Source of the DNA: an uncultured Paraglaciecola sp.
GTDB taxonomy: Bacteria; Pseudomonadota; Gammaproteobacteria; Enterobacterales; Alteromonadaceae
Direction: 5' to 3'
Length of the DNA: 64,000 bases
Assembly (NCBI GenBank): GCA_947498355.1
Contig: CANMKA010000014.1
Location: 30,412 to 94,411, forward strand
Each line of letters starts with the position of its first letter. Position 1 is the stretch's first letter. This document shows positions 9,669 through 16,916 of this stretch, one piece after another. Below the pieces are notes generated by a model. It was not told the DNA's origin and searched no databases. It saw nothing but the letters and a program-made list of their open reading frames with translations. Made by a program: the position numbers and the translations under genes.

Positions 9669-9823
9669 TAATCATTCGGTAATGAAGGCTCTGCTTTACC
9701 ATCCAGTGAAGCTTGAACAGGTGCCCCCAAGAAATTCGTGAAAGGCTCTGTGTTATGGTTTGTGATCGCCTCTTCAAGTGCTGCCATGTAAACATTGCGC
9801 TGTTCCAGTGGCACAATTGTCCT
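9669..9823 (-). pseudogene. Fragment of a Fic-family gene (3' end only)
   Basis: An open frame without its own start reads TIVPLEQRNVYMAALEEA, then EPFTNFL and a stop at 9669-9671. This resembles the C-terminal helix region of Fic/DOC-family proteins (AMP-transferases or toxins), where VP..QR..Y..ALE.A is followed by PF..F. The catalytic HPFxxGNG motif is absent, so only the tail survives. The fragment is cut at its 5' side by a short dispersed repeat at 9821. Confidence 0.45.
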
Positions 9824-9870
9824 GATCATCAGGGGCAGAGTTGTTAATTTTTAGCTTTACTCTAATATCT
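9821..9870. repeat. Short dispersed repeat, copy 1
   Basis: 50 bp that recurs at 16310-16359 with 6 mismatches in the same orientation. It begins with the palindrome CCTGAT-C-ATCAGG and contains GGGGCAGAGTT (GGGTCAGAGTT in copy 2). GGGTCAGAGT-type ends are familiar from REP-associated tyrosine transposase elements, so it may be the end of such an element; that link is inference. Confidence 0.6.
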
Positions 9871-9886
9871 GCTCTGCACAACTAAA

Positions 9887-9966
9887 TCAGGACACTTGTT
9901 TTAAGGAACTTTGCTCATACTCGACTGGTGATAGATCGCCATTAGCTGTATGAAGTCGTTCTAAGC
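9887..9966 (-). pseudogene. IS3-family transposase fragment (C-terminus)
   Basis: An open frame reads LERLHTANGDLSPVEYEQ and ends SSLKQVS with TGA at 9887-9889. This is the characteristic end of IS3-family OrfB integrases (R.H...G.LSP..YE). An in-frame stop lies just upstream and the rest of the gene is missing. The bases after the stop (GTGCAGAGC near 9871) look like the matching IS end. Confidence 0.7.
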
Positions 9967-9994
9967 AGGTTAGTTACGTCATTCGGTGAGCTGA

Positions 9995-10019
9995 ACGCCT
10001 AACAAATAAGGATAGGCGT
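9995..10019. repeat. Candidate truncated attC site
   Basis: GCCTAAC at 9997-10003 is a perfect inverse core site (RYYYAAC) of an integron recombination site, and ACGCCTA/TAGGCGT forms a 7-bp inverted repeat. No partner GTTRRRY lies within the usual 57-141 bp to the right, so a full attC is not present. It sits right after the stop of the DUF6559 gene, where its attC should be. Confidence 0.35.
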
Positions 10020-10022
10020 AAA

Positions 10023-10370
10023 TTACTCGCCACCACCGCCATCAGAACCACCAAAACCTTCCCCATCATTACTTCCACTACCGTAAATAATAGAGCCAAA
10101 GAACGGACCTAAAAAACCAAAGCCTGTAGCTGTAGTTATTGTATCGCTCATACTTCCAGTAGACTCTGTAGATGATTTATGAGTATTAAATGTTTCTTCG
10201 TCACAATACATTAAGTACGCATATTGGATGTGTTTGTTGCTAAGTCGTAAATGTTCAATAGTTTTATCAACTTGGCCCTTAGTACATTTGGCGGAGCCTC
10301 CATACCTTTTTGCAAGTGCTGGGCGAAGTTTATATTTGTATTTACGAATCGCTGAATTCTTCCCGAACAT
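10023..10370 (-). CDS. DUF6559 family small protein, probable integron cassette gene
   Basis: 115 residues from ATG at 10370, preceded by AAAGGAGTTTCA; a start six codons upstream overlaps the ribosome binding site and is rejected. The N-terminus MFGKNSAIRKYKYKLRPAL, then KGQVDKTIEHL and YAYLMYCDEETFN, fits the DUF6559 family as I recall it. The C-terminus is a Gly/Ser-rich tail (GSGSNDGEGFGGSDGGGG). Function unknown. An attC-like site lies directly upstream (10385-10449), which fits a mobile cassette. Confidence 0.6.
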   Translation of the reverse strand: MFGKNSAIRKYKYKLRPALAKRYGGSAKCTKGQVDKTIEHLRLSNKHIQYAYLMYCDEETFNTHKSSTESTGSMSDTITTATGFGFLGPFFGSIIYGSGSNDGEGFGGSDGGGGE

Positions 10371-10384
10371 TGAAACTCCTTTAC

Positions 10385-10449
10385 GCATAACACTCGCTTA
10401 AGCGGCGAAAATTGCTTTTTATTTTTGCCCGCTTCACGTTTTTGTTATT
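10385..10449 (-). other. attC-like integron recombination site
   Basis: 65 bp with imperfect mirror arms: GCATAACA on the left pairs with TGTTATT on the right. Further in, AAGCGG pairs with CCGCTT, and the right arm carries one extra G (CCCGCTT), the expected extrahelical base. Unpaired spacers of 5-6 nt lie between the two paired boxes. The extra base on the right arm places the L'' box there, so the array runs along the minus strand. The site is very like the one at 14484-14548. The outer cores match the loose TAAC/GTTA form rather than strict RYYYAAC/GTTRRRY. Confidence 0.65.
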
Positions 10450-10462
10450 TGCCGTTATACTA

Positions 10463-10480
10463 TGTACAACTAACTGTACC
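10463..10480 (+). promoter_or_regulatory. Candidate YefM operator
   Basis: Two hexamers, TGTACA at 10463 and TGTACC at 10475, start 12 bp apart and lie just ahead of the antitoxin gene. In E. coli the YefM-YoeB complex represses its own promoter through TGTACA-core palindromes, so this is the likely autoregulation site. Confidence 0.65.
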
Positions 10481-10491
10481 AGAGGGCAATT

Positions 10492-10743
10492 ATGGATACT
10501 ATAAGTTATACCGCAGCAAGGGCTAAACTTGCAACAACGATGGAGCAAGTATGTAATGATCATGCTCCCGTCATCATTACAAGAAAGACTCAACCTTCAG
10601 TTGTGATGATGTCTCTAGAAGACTACCAAGCAATGGAAGAAACAACTTATTTGCTGCGTTCACCTGAGAACGCTAGGAGATTATTGAGTTCCATTGCCGA
10701 ATTAGAAGATGGAAAGGGCTCAGAAAAGGAACTGATTGAATGA
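10492..10743 (+). CDS. yefM: Antitoxin of YefM/Phd family
   Basis: 83 residues. The N-terminus MDTISYTAARAKLATTMEQV followed by VIITRKTQPSVVMMSLEDYQAMEET is the Phd/YefM DNA-binding fold; the C-terminus is the flexible part that wraps the toxin. AGAGGG precedes the start. It overlaps the toxin gene by 4 bp (ATGA). It should neutralise YoeB and repress the operon through the TGTACA sites upstream. One of two such modules in the island. Confidence 0.93.
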   Translation: MDTISYTAARAKLATTMEQVCNDHAPVIITRKTQPSVVMMSLEDYQAMEETTYLLRSPENARRLLSSIAELEDGKGSEKELIE

Positions 10744-11000
10744 AGCTAATTTTTTCATCTACCGCATGGAGCGACTATTTGTATTGGCAAAGTACAGATA
10801 AAAAGATGTTAAAAAGAGTAAATACGTTAATTAAAGATATATCTAGATGTCCATATGAAGGAATTGGAAAACCTGAACCTCTAAAGCACGGATTAGCTGG
10901 GTATTGGTCTAGAAGAATCAACGATGAGCACCGCTTCGTTTATAAAGCATCAGACGATTCTATAATGATTGCGCAACTACGATATCACTACGGCAAATAA
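10740..11000 (+). CDS. yoeB: YoeB-type mRNA interferase toxin
   Basis: 86 residues. Family marks are WSDYLYWQSTDKK, GIGKPEPLKHGL, YWSRRINDEHRFVY and the terminal RYHYGK. The residues that line the YoeB active site are present: Glu in KPEPL, Arg in WSRR, and the terminal His-Tyr. YoeB cleaves mRNA in the ribosomal A site. The stop is immediately followed by a 162-bp repeat shared with 16403-16564. The protein is a clear paralogue of the toxin at 12314-12574. Confidence 0.94.
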   Translation: MKLIFSSTAWSDYLYWQSTDKKMLKRVNTLIKDISRCPYEGIGKPEPLKHGLAGYWSRRINDEHRFVYKASDDSIMIAQLRYHYGK

Positions 11001-11160
11001 AACATCCATAACTATAAACTGCGCCAAGCTATCATTTTGAATCAATTCAGGTTGAAAAAAGCTAGGTGGGATGCGTTAGATTGCGCAAAAGCTTCCAAAA
11101 ATAAAGCGGACTTTAAGTATTCAGATACCTGATACAGTGTGCAAATATTACCTCAAAAAA
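10999..11160 (+). repeat. 162-bp island repeat, copy 1
   Basis: About 91% identical (13-14 differences) to 16403-16564 in direct orientation; both begin AAAACATCCATAACTATAA and end ATTACCTCAAAAAA. A shorter diverged copy is at 63355-63417. No open frame of note. It lies directly after a YoeB stop codon. It is probably the non-coding part of a mobile element. Confidence 0.85.
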
Positions 11161-11527
11161 CTTGCAACGAGCAATGTGATTTGATCCAATAGTTTTGGAC
11201 ACCTCACTAAGAGAGTAAACTCATTAATTTATTAAAAATCAACCCTGATACTTGGTCGACGTATAACTAGCTTGTAGAAAAACCCTCACCTTAAAATTTG
11301 ATATAAAAATTGGCCTAATTTGACCATAAAAAAGCGTCGCTACCTGAAGTCGGGATAGGTTTTACCGTTAAACAATAAAAATATTTTACGTAGAGCGCCA
11401 CCGTTTTTTGCCTCTGCCCTTTTTCTAAAGCTTCAGTGCCGTAATAAGCTGTTTTTTGTCCGTTTAATTGCCTTACTATATTTTTCATACCATAATTCAA
11501 TATATATCGGTACTTTAGGGGTTTATT
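11161..11527. other. Non-coding gap with possible IS end
   Basis: 367 bp without a supportable gene. TTTTGGACACCTC at 11193-11205, followed by ACTAAGAGAGTAAAC, resembles the outer end of IS3-family elements, but no transposase follows. The AT-rich last 60 bp hold the parDE promoter and an AGGGG ribosome binding site. Confidence 0.4.
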
Positions 11528-11767
11528 ATGGCTAAAAATACGAGCGTAACCTTAGGCGAACATTTTGAACAATTTATAAATCAGCAACTTAACTCTGGTC
11601 GTTATGGGTCGGCAAGTGAAGTAGTTCGTGCAGGTTTAAGGGCATTAGAAGATCAGGAAACAAAAATACTTAATTTACGTAATATGCTAGTAGACGGTGA
11701 AAACAGTGGCGTTGCTGACTATTCATATCATTCTTTGATCTCAGAGTTAGACAAAGATAACCACTAA
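11528..11767 (+). CDS. parD: ParD-type ribbon-helix-helix antitoxin
   Basis: 79 residues. The N-terminal half (NTSVTLGEHFEQFINQQLNSGRYGSASEVVRAGLRALE) is the ribbon-helix-helix DNA-binding domain of ParD/CopG-type antitoxins; the acidic C-terminus would bind the toxin. TTAGGGG precedes the start. It overlaps parE by one base (TAATG). It likely represses its own promoter. Confidence 0.92.
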   Translation: MAKNTSVTLGEHFEQFINQQLNSGRYGSASEVVRAGLRALEDQETKILNLRNMLVDGENSGVADYSYHSLISELDKDNH

Positions 11768-12060
11768 TGTCGAAATTTGAATTATCTGGAAAAGCTAAAA
11801 GCGATTTAATTAAAATAGCTAAATATACTCAGTTAACTTGGGGTACGGCGCAAAGAAACGATTATTTAAAACTGTTAGATAATACTTTCTATCAATTCGC
11901 AGATGAACCAATGTTAGGAGTCAATTGCGACTATATAAGAGATGGTTATCGAAAACAGCCTCAAGGTAGTCACGTAATTTATTACAAAAAGCACAAAAAA
12001 GACCCAATTTTGATTGTAAGAATATTACACAAAAGTATGGATATTAATCGCGCTCCCTGA
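11767..12060 (+). CDS. parE: ParE-type toxin of the RelE/ParE superfamily
   Basis: 97 residues. Family marks are FELSGKAKSDLIKIAKYTQLTWG near the N-terminus and the end YRKQPQGSHVIYYKK...ILIVRILHKSMD. ParE toxins inhibit DNA gyrase; the superfamily also contains RNases, but the ParD partner favours ParE. The module faces the plus strand, opposite to the inferred cassette orientation, as self-promoted toxin-antitoxin cassettes may. Confidence 0.92.
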   Translation: MSKFELSGKAKSDLIKIAKYTQLTWGTAQRNDYLKLLDNTFYQFADEPMLGVNCDYIRDGYRKQPQGSHVIYYKKHKKDPILIVRILHKSMDINRAP

Positions 12061-12313
12061 AAATATAACAACTTCTAAAGACATATATAGGCGCTCCCTG
12101 GAGAGCAAGCACTACTTTTCTTCAAGCTTTATTTGTCGCGTGATGGGTGGATTGCACTTCACTATCCTAAATGAAACGCCCTCGGCTCTGGCATCCTGCT
12201 TCGCTCTATCTCCTATCTCCTATATCCTTATAGTCGTGTGCTGAGCCGCATACAGGGTGTTGTGGGGGCTGAAGGTTAGATACCTCCGGCTACCGGATTA
12301 GCTACCGCCTACA

Positions 12314-12574
12314 CTAATAGTGATAGCGACAAGAAATAATAGTTAAATATGAATCGGATACTGCATAAACCAAACGATTAGTTTCGTCGATACGCCGAGA
12401 CCAAAAACCAGATAGATTTTCTTTTAAGGGCTCTGGTTTTCCAATACCTCCAAATGGTGACCGTTTAGTATCATTAATAAGTTTGTTAATACGTTTTAAA
12501 GTTTTCTTATCTTGGCTTTGCCAATATACATAATCAGTCCAAGACTCATCAGTCCATGCAAGTTGCCTAGTCAT
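12314..12574 (-). CDS. yoeB: YoeB-type mRNA interferase toxin, second copy
   Basis: 86 residues: DESWTDYVYWQSQDKK, GIGKPEPLKENLSGF, WSRRIDETNRLVYAV and terminal CRYHY, very close to E. coli YoeB. The active-site Glu, Arg, His and Tyr are present. It differs from the 10740 copy at many positions, so the two are diverged paralogues rather than a recent duplication. It overlaps its antitoxin gene by 8 bp. Confidence 0.94.
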   Translation of the reverse strand: MTRQLAWTDESWTDYVYWQSQDKKTLKRINKLINDTKRSPFGGIGKPEPLKENLSGFWSRRIDETNRLVYAVSDSYLTIISCRYHY

Positions 12575-12821
12575 CGATTAAATCTCTAGACTGAACTTTA
12601 CCAGAGTTAAATTGCTCAATTGATTTTGACAAATGTGCTGCGTTAGCTGGTGATTTAAGTAAATGAACTGTCTCCATAAGACTATTATAATGATCCATTG
12701 ACATAACCACTGCGTCTTCAGCATCTCTGCGAGTGATCACGGTATAATCAACATCATTTACAACATGATCCAAAACTGATTTGAGCCCATTTCGAGCCTC
12801 GGTAAAAGAAACAATACGCAT
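12567..12821 (-). CDS. yefM: Antitoxin of YefM/Phd family, second copy
   Basis: 84 residues: MRIVSFTEARNGLKSVLDHVV, DYTVITRRDAEDAVVMSMDHYNSLMETVHLLKSP, as in E. coli YefM. The gene reads on the minus strand, opposite to the first module. A 9-bp perfect inverted repeat with TGTACA lies 11 bp before its start. Whether it can neutralise the other YoeB is not decidable from sequence. Confidence 0.93.
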   Translation of the reverse strand: MRIVSFTEARNGLKSVLDHVVNDVDYTVITRRDAEDAVVMSMDHYNSLMETVHLLKSPANAAHLSKSIEQFNSGKVQSRDLIDD

Positions 12822-12831
12822 AATACACCTT

Positions 12832-12861
12832 TAAACTTGTACAATTAATAAGACAAGTTTA
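12832..12861 (-). promoter_or_regulatory. Candidate YefM operator, second module
   Basis: The perfect 9-bp inverted repeat TAAACTTGT / ACAAGTTTA has a 12-nt spacer. The hexamer TGTACA spans the inner end of the left arm, the core that YefM recognises in E. coli. Confidence 0.6.
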
Positions 12862-13386
<525 letters not shown>

Positions 13387-13408
13387 CTATTGACGCCATA
13401 GTCTCTTG

Positions 13409-13909
13409 TTAGACGACATTGTGGATAAAACCTTCGATTTGGTCTTTATTGGAATGCAATAAGAATGCTTCTGGACAAGGTGAATAATGACAACCAACAA
13501 AATCCAGTCCTAAATACTCGAAGGTCAATTTAAACTGGTCTAAAAAGCATGCTGGCAATTTTTCGTCTGTTCCAGTACTGATTACAGAGCATTTGATTCC
13601 TCGCAAACTACGCCCTAAGTCTTTATGAACAGTCAATAAATCCGTAAACCTATCGAAGAAGACTTTCATCTGTGAAGACATTGAATACCAATAAACAGGT
13701 GTAGCAAAAATGATATGGGGATACTGAACAAGTGATTCGATTAGTCTGGCAAAATCATCGCCTATATTCCGATGTTCGTAATCGAAAGCCGAAATACTAA
13801 ACTGATTAAGATCTATGAATTTGGCGTCTAGTCTCTCTGATATGTATTGGGAGAGTTGTGAGGTATTCCCATTACTTCTAGAGCTACCTAAAACTACCGC
13901 AAATTTCAT
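13409..13909 (-). CDS. NAD(P)H-dependent FMN reductase / flavodoxin-fold oxidoreductase
   Basis: 166 residues from ATG at 13909, with AAGGAG at 6 nt spacing; an ATG two codons upstream overlaps that site. The FMN phosphate loop GSSRSNGNTSQL (about residues 8-19) and ATPVYWYSMSSQMKVFFDRFTD (about 69-90) are the marks of the NADPH-dependent FMN reductase family. It reduces flavin or quinone-like substrates; the natural substrate is unknown. The upstream CATACATAACAAGG resembles the edge of an integron site, so it may be a cassette. Confidence 0.8.
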   Translation of the reverse strand: MKFAVVLGSSRSNGNTSQLSQYISERLDAKFIDLNQFSISAFDYEHRNIGDDFARLIESLVQYPHIIFATPVYWYSMSSQMKVFFDRFTDLLTVHKDLGRSLRGIKCSVISTGTDEKLPACFLDQFKLTFEYLGLDFVGCHYSPCPEAFLLHSNKDQIEGFIHNVV

Positions 13910-13953
13910 AAACATCTCCTTGTTATGTATGAGGCCTACACCCTAGAGCCAAG

Positions 13954-14466
13954 CTAAGATGAAAGGGTGCCAAGTAGGAAGTCAAAAGTCAGAGAGTTGT
14001 AAGCATTGTGCAAGGCATGGGTTAAACATGTTGCTGTAAATGCCCACTTTAGAGTGCCGCTTCGCTCTCTCCAGTAACAAAAAACGTAAGCCAAAACCAA
14101 CCCCAAAGGAAAAACTACAATAGCTTTAATTGGGTTATGATACGAAGCAAACAATACTGCACTAATAACAATCACTATGCTGGGTTTGAGAAAGCGAACT
14201 TTAGTAAGCCCCCAAATGACCAATAGTTGAAAAACGATTGTCTCCAACAAAGGGGCAATTACTATAGTTGCTACATATACCCCTAGCCCCCTGTTCGCAC
14301 CGACCATATTAGGGCCACCGCCAAGCAGAATCATAGCAACAACAATGACTATGATTGCGCTCAAAAAACTAATAAGAGAACATTTTAAGGAATGCAAAAA
14401 GATCCGCAAACTTAAACCGCGCTCATCAATCTGTTTGAGATCCGTGTTGTTACTTAATGTTTCCAA
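13954..14466 (-). CDS. CPBP-family membrane protein (degenerate protease motif)
   Basis: 170 residues with about four or five membrane segments. CPBP (Abi) intramembrane proteases carry EExxxR, FxxxH and HxxxN/B. Here the second and third are present (FASYH and HALHN), but the first reads ETIVFQ in APLLETIVFQLLV, so the second Glu and the Arg are replaced. It may be inactive or a divergent subtype. An attC-like site lies just upstream, so it is probably a cassette gene. Family members act in prenyl-protein processing, bacteriocin immunity or phage defence; no role can be assigned here. Confidence 0.7.
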   Translation of the reverse strand: METLSNNTDLKQIDERGLSLRIFLHSLKCSLISFLSAIIVIVVAMILLGGGPNMVGANRGLGVYVATIVIAPLLETIVFQLLVIWGLTKVRFLKPSIVIVISAVLFASYHNPIKAIVVFPLGLVLAYVFCYWRERSGTLKWAFTATCLTHALHNAYNSLTFDFLLGTLSS

Positions 14467-14483
14467 GCAGGCTAACCCTCATA

Positions 14484-14548
14484 CATAACACCTGATTAAG
14501 CGGTAAAAATCGATTTTTATTTTTATCCGCTTCAAGCTTCTGTTATAC
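14484..14548 (-). other. attC-like integron recombination site
   Basis: 65 bp. The outer cores CATAACA and TGTTATA pair, followed by unpaired spacers. AAGCGGTAAAAA pairs with TTTTTATCCGCTT, with one extra A on the right arm. This is the R-box, spacer, L-box, extrahelical-base layout of an attC hairpin, with the same length and nearly the same boxes as 10385-10449. The extra base on the right arm again gives minus-strand orientation. It follows the higBA genes by 6 bp, as an attC should follow its cassette gene. Confidence 0.75.
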
Positions 14549-14553
14549 CGCAA

Positions 14554-14850
14554 TTACGCTACCAAAGCCTTGTATGGTTCTACATTTAGTGCTGATTGAT
14601 TCTGGCGTGCTATCCATAAATCATGAGCATTTTGCAGCTTCAACCAGTGGTCGGCAGACGGCTTGCCAAATACTAATTCAAGACGAACTGCCATTTCTGG
14701 CGAAATAGATGCACGGCTATTCAAGACTTTTGACAATGTTTTTCGGCTGACGTCTAAGTGCGCTGCAACGTCGGTAATTGTTAGTTCAAGAGGCTCTATC
14801 ACAAGTTCTTTTAATATTTCACCTGGATGCGCCGGATTATAAATAGTCAT
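14554..14850 (-). CDS. higA: HigA-type antitoxin (XRE helix-turn-helix)
   Basis: 98 residues: [54 protein letters not shown] is the HigA/VapI helix-turn-helix. It overlaps the higB stop by one base (TAATG) and is the second gene of the pair, the usual toxin-first higBA order. It should repress the operon through the inverted repeat ahead of higB. An attC follows directly. Confidence 0.94.
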   Translation of the reverse strand: MTIYNPAHPGEILKELVIEPLELTITDVAAHLDVSRKTLSKVLNSRASISPEMAVRLELVFGKPSADHWLKLQNAHDLWIARQNQSALNVEPYKALVA

Positions 14851-15128
14851 TAATGATAATCCTCATAGTTGACGAGTTCGACATCCTTACCAATAAAACG
14901 ATAAGTTATACGCCAGTTGCCACTTACTCTGACTGACCATATATCTTTCTTATCGCCTTTCAATTTATGCATAAAAAGGCCCGGCAAATCCATATCATCA
15001 GGACTTTCAGTTTGGTCTAAATTTGACAGAATTAATCTAAGCTTTTTTTCATGCTTCTTCTGAATGCCTGCAGTGCTACCTTTTAGATAGAACTTTTGAA
15101 GACCTTTATGTAGGAAACTTTTTATCAT
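14850..15128 (-). CDS. higB: HigB-type mRNA interferase toxin
   Basis: 92 residues: [22 protein letters not shown] at the N-terminus and [23 protein letters not shown] then [10 protein letters not shown] at the end, the standard HigB (RelE-like, ribosome-dependent RNase) pattern. It is the first gene of higBA. HigBA modules are among the most common toxin-antitoxin cassettes of chromosomal integrons. Confidence 0.94.
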   Translation of the reverse strand: MIKSFLHKGLQKFYLKGSTAGIQKKHEKKLRLILSNLDQTESPDDMDLPGLFMHKLKGDKKDIWSVRVSGNWRITYRFIGKDVELVNYEDYH

Positions 15129-15135
15129 GTGAAAA

Positions 15136-15154
15136 TGTAACCCAAGTGGTTACA
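15136..15154 (-). promoter_or_regulatory. Candidate HigA operator
   Basis: The perfect inverted repeat TGTAACC-CAAGT-GGTTACA begins 8 bp upstream of the higB start. Position and symmetry fit an autoregulatory operator. Confidence 0.65.
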
Positions 15155-15171
15155 ACTGTCAATCGATCGAG

Positions 15172-15206
15172 GTATAACGCCCCATCCATAAACCGCTTGT
15201 TATGTT
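15172..15206 (-). other. Short or truncated attC-like site
   Basis: TATAACG at 15173 and GTTATGT at 15199 are core-like ends, and ACCGCTT lies inside, but the whole is only about 35 bp, below the usual attC minimum. It sits exactly between two genes that would be separate cassettes. It may be a site that lost its central part. Confidence 0.4.
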
Positions 15207-15211
15207 TGAGA

Positions 15212-15514
15212 TTAACTCAAACGGCTGATAATTTTTGCTGCCCACTTATCAAGTAGCTTAGCTGGTGCAAAAGATAGGAACAGACCTATCAATGGAAATA
15301 ATGCCGTGAAAATTGCAGCCACTATTTTGTCTGTTTGGTCTTTAGTTGGAACACCATTGATTTCAATTGAAGCACTGGGGTCTAACGCGGCCTGAGTAAA
15401 AACAAATACCAAAATACTTCCAACAAGTATCAATGTACCGCCTGCTAGACGACTTAATCCTACAACAATATCTACTTTTTTCTTTAAATCTTCGTCCATA
15501 ACCGACTCAAACAT
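15212..15514 (-). CDS. Small two-helix membrane protein, unknown function
   Basis: 100 residues with two hydrophobic segments (about 24-45, GGTLILVGSILVFVFTQAAL, and about 67-86, IVAAIFTALFPLIGLFLSFAP) separated by a polar loop with NGVPTKDQTD. No family recognised. A clear attC lies directly upstream and a short attC-like site directly downstream, so it is the only gene of a probable cassette. Confidence 0.65.
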   Translation of the reverse strand: MFESVMDEDLKKKVDIVVGLSRLAGGTLILVGSILVFVFTQAALDPSASIEINGVPTKDQTDKIVAAIFTALFPLIGLFLSFAPAKLLDKWAAKIISRLS

Positions 15515-15611
15515 AACGCCTCATTAATGGGCGAGAAATAGTTGGCTAAAATGTGTAGCGAAGCGAAACCGAGCCAACTGTTACGAGTCCTGCTTGAACG
15601 ATTTGTTTATG
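15512..15611 (-). other. attC-like integron recombination site, long form
   Basis: 100 bp. Read on the minus strand it begins CATAAACAAATCGTTCAAGC, has the perfect stem AGTTGGCT/AGCCAACT around a central loop with GGTTTCGCTTCGC, and ends GGCGTTATG. This is the layout and wording of long attC sites from marine gammaproteobacterial integrons. It overlaps the stop codon of the upstream cassette gene by a few bases. The best single piece of evidence for an integron array here. Confidence 0.8.
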
Positions 15612-16053
15612 TTTTTATTTCACACCCATTTACAAGTGCCAGATCGTGCATATATTCAATTACTTTATCAAAATTATCTGGCTGTTTATTTAATCCTGTA
15701 TAACTTAACCATTTATCCATAAACCTTATTGTTAGCTTATAGCTAAAACCCCCTCTTATTCCGTCATTAGAATAGTGTTGCTTCCAATTTTGAGAACCTA
15801 GCTCTTTTAAGCTGGAGACGACATGAACCAAGGTTTTATTTGATATGGAAGAGGTACACCAATTTTCTAATAGTTTCGCAGTTTCATGATAGGTAACGAC
15901 AAGGATTTTATTGTCTCTGATATCAATCTTAAAAGATTGGCCACGAGCAACCGAGTATTCGAATGACATCCCGTCTCTAAACATTTGCTCAAATTCTATA
16001 GCATATGAATTTGCCATTGAGAAAAGTGATAGAACCAATATTAAGGGCTTCAT
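15607..16053 (-). CDS. Secreted protein of unknown function, probable integron cassette
   Basis: 148 residues from ATG at 16053. A signal peptide (MKPLILVLSLFSMANSYA) precedes the mature start IEFEQMFRDG. The rest has no family mark I know; it holds two Cys (WCTSS and NGCEIKT) that could form a disulfide in the periplasm. Its stop lies inside a long attC, and GTTATGT upstream of the start (16070-16076) may be the edge of the preceding site. Confidence 0.65.
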   Translation of the reverse strand: MKPLILVLSLFSMANSYAIEFEQMFRDGMSFEYSVARGQSFKIDIRDNKILVVTYHETAKLLENWCTSSISNKTLVHVVSSLKELGSQNWKQHYSNDGIRGGFSYKLTIRFMDKWLSYTGLNKQPDNFDKVIEYMHDLALVNGCEIKT

Positions 16054-16112
16054 ATGAATCAATTTAAAAACATAACAGTATTAATCTCTGGAAAAATTCC
16101 GTCTTTCGCCAA

Positions 16113-16250
16113 TTAATCTTTCCGTGTTTGTACATATAGCTTTTCTAACACAATATTTAACTGCTTGTATAGCTTAGAGTTTAATAATTTCAAAGTATCA
16201 TCAAAAACAGAAGTACGGATTTTTTCCAAAAACTCGCTGTTAGGATAGAA
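16113..16250 (-). pseudogene. 3' remnant of an unidentified gene
   Basis: A 45-codon frame without any Met reads FYPNSEFLEKIRTSVFDDT...YKQLNIVLEKLYVQTRKD and ends at TAA 16113-16115; an in-frame stop bounds it upstream. The composition is protein-like (amphipathic helices, acidic/basic alternation), so it is probably the tail of a lost cassette gene. Family unknown. Confidence 0.35.
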
Positions 16251-16309
16251 TTAGACTAAAACTGTATAAATAAACAGCTAAATGAGATGGTGATGTCTAA
16301 ATCACCTTT

Positions 16310-16359
16310 CCTAATCATCAGGGTCAGAGTTATCGATTTTTAGCTTTACCCTAATATCT
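16310..16359. repeat. Short dispersed repeat, copy 2
   Basis: 44 of 50 bases match 9821-9870, same orientation, including ATCAGGG.CAGAGTT and TTTTTAGCTTTAC.CTAATATCT. With copy 1 it brackets the cassette region. Confidence 0.65.
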
Positions 16360-16402
16360 TAAACTAAGCCTTAAATTTTGGTGTTTTCTCCCAGCAATTA
16401 CA

Positions 16403-16564
16403 AAAACATCCATAACTATAAACTACGCCAAGTTACCATTTTGAATCAATGCAGGTTGAAAAAAGCTAGGTGGGATGCGCTAGATTGCGCAAAAGTTTCT
16501 AAAAATAAAACGGACTTTAAGTATTCAGAAGCCTGATACATTGCGCAAATATTACCTCAAAAAA
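16403..16564 (+). repeat. 162-bp island repeat, copy 2
   Basis: Direct copy (about 91%) of 10999-11160. It ends about 50 bp from the 3' end of the tRNA-Arg gene. The similarity to the 63355 copy starts a little further left (CAATTA). With the 50-bp repeat at 16310 it marks the right edge of the island. Confidence 0.85.
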
Positions 16565-16612
16565 GAGGGGTCGCTGGCGCTCAGTAATTTGTTTCGATAA
16601 ATTTGCGCGTTA

Positions 16613-16689
<77 letters not shown>

Positions 16690-16916
16690 AATCAAATTTT
16701 AACTGTTTAACTGCGTTGGATTGTACAGTTCGATAAGATATCGAATGTGAGTGCTTACATGTAAGACAAGATGTTCTAAGCGAGGCATGATTCTAATGAA
16801 TTGCGCTGCTTTTTCCACTGTTATTTGTCTTTGCGACTAAATATTACTGGCTATACTCTGGCTCTCCGAAAAAAATTAGGGGAGCCCGCGTCATGCAGGC
16901 TGCCTTTTGGATTTGT

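Noticed and set aside
11315..11500. Minus-strand 61-codon frame ahead of parDE
   Set aside because: It covers the parDE promoter region, has no ribosome binding site and no family marks.
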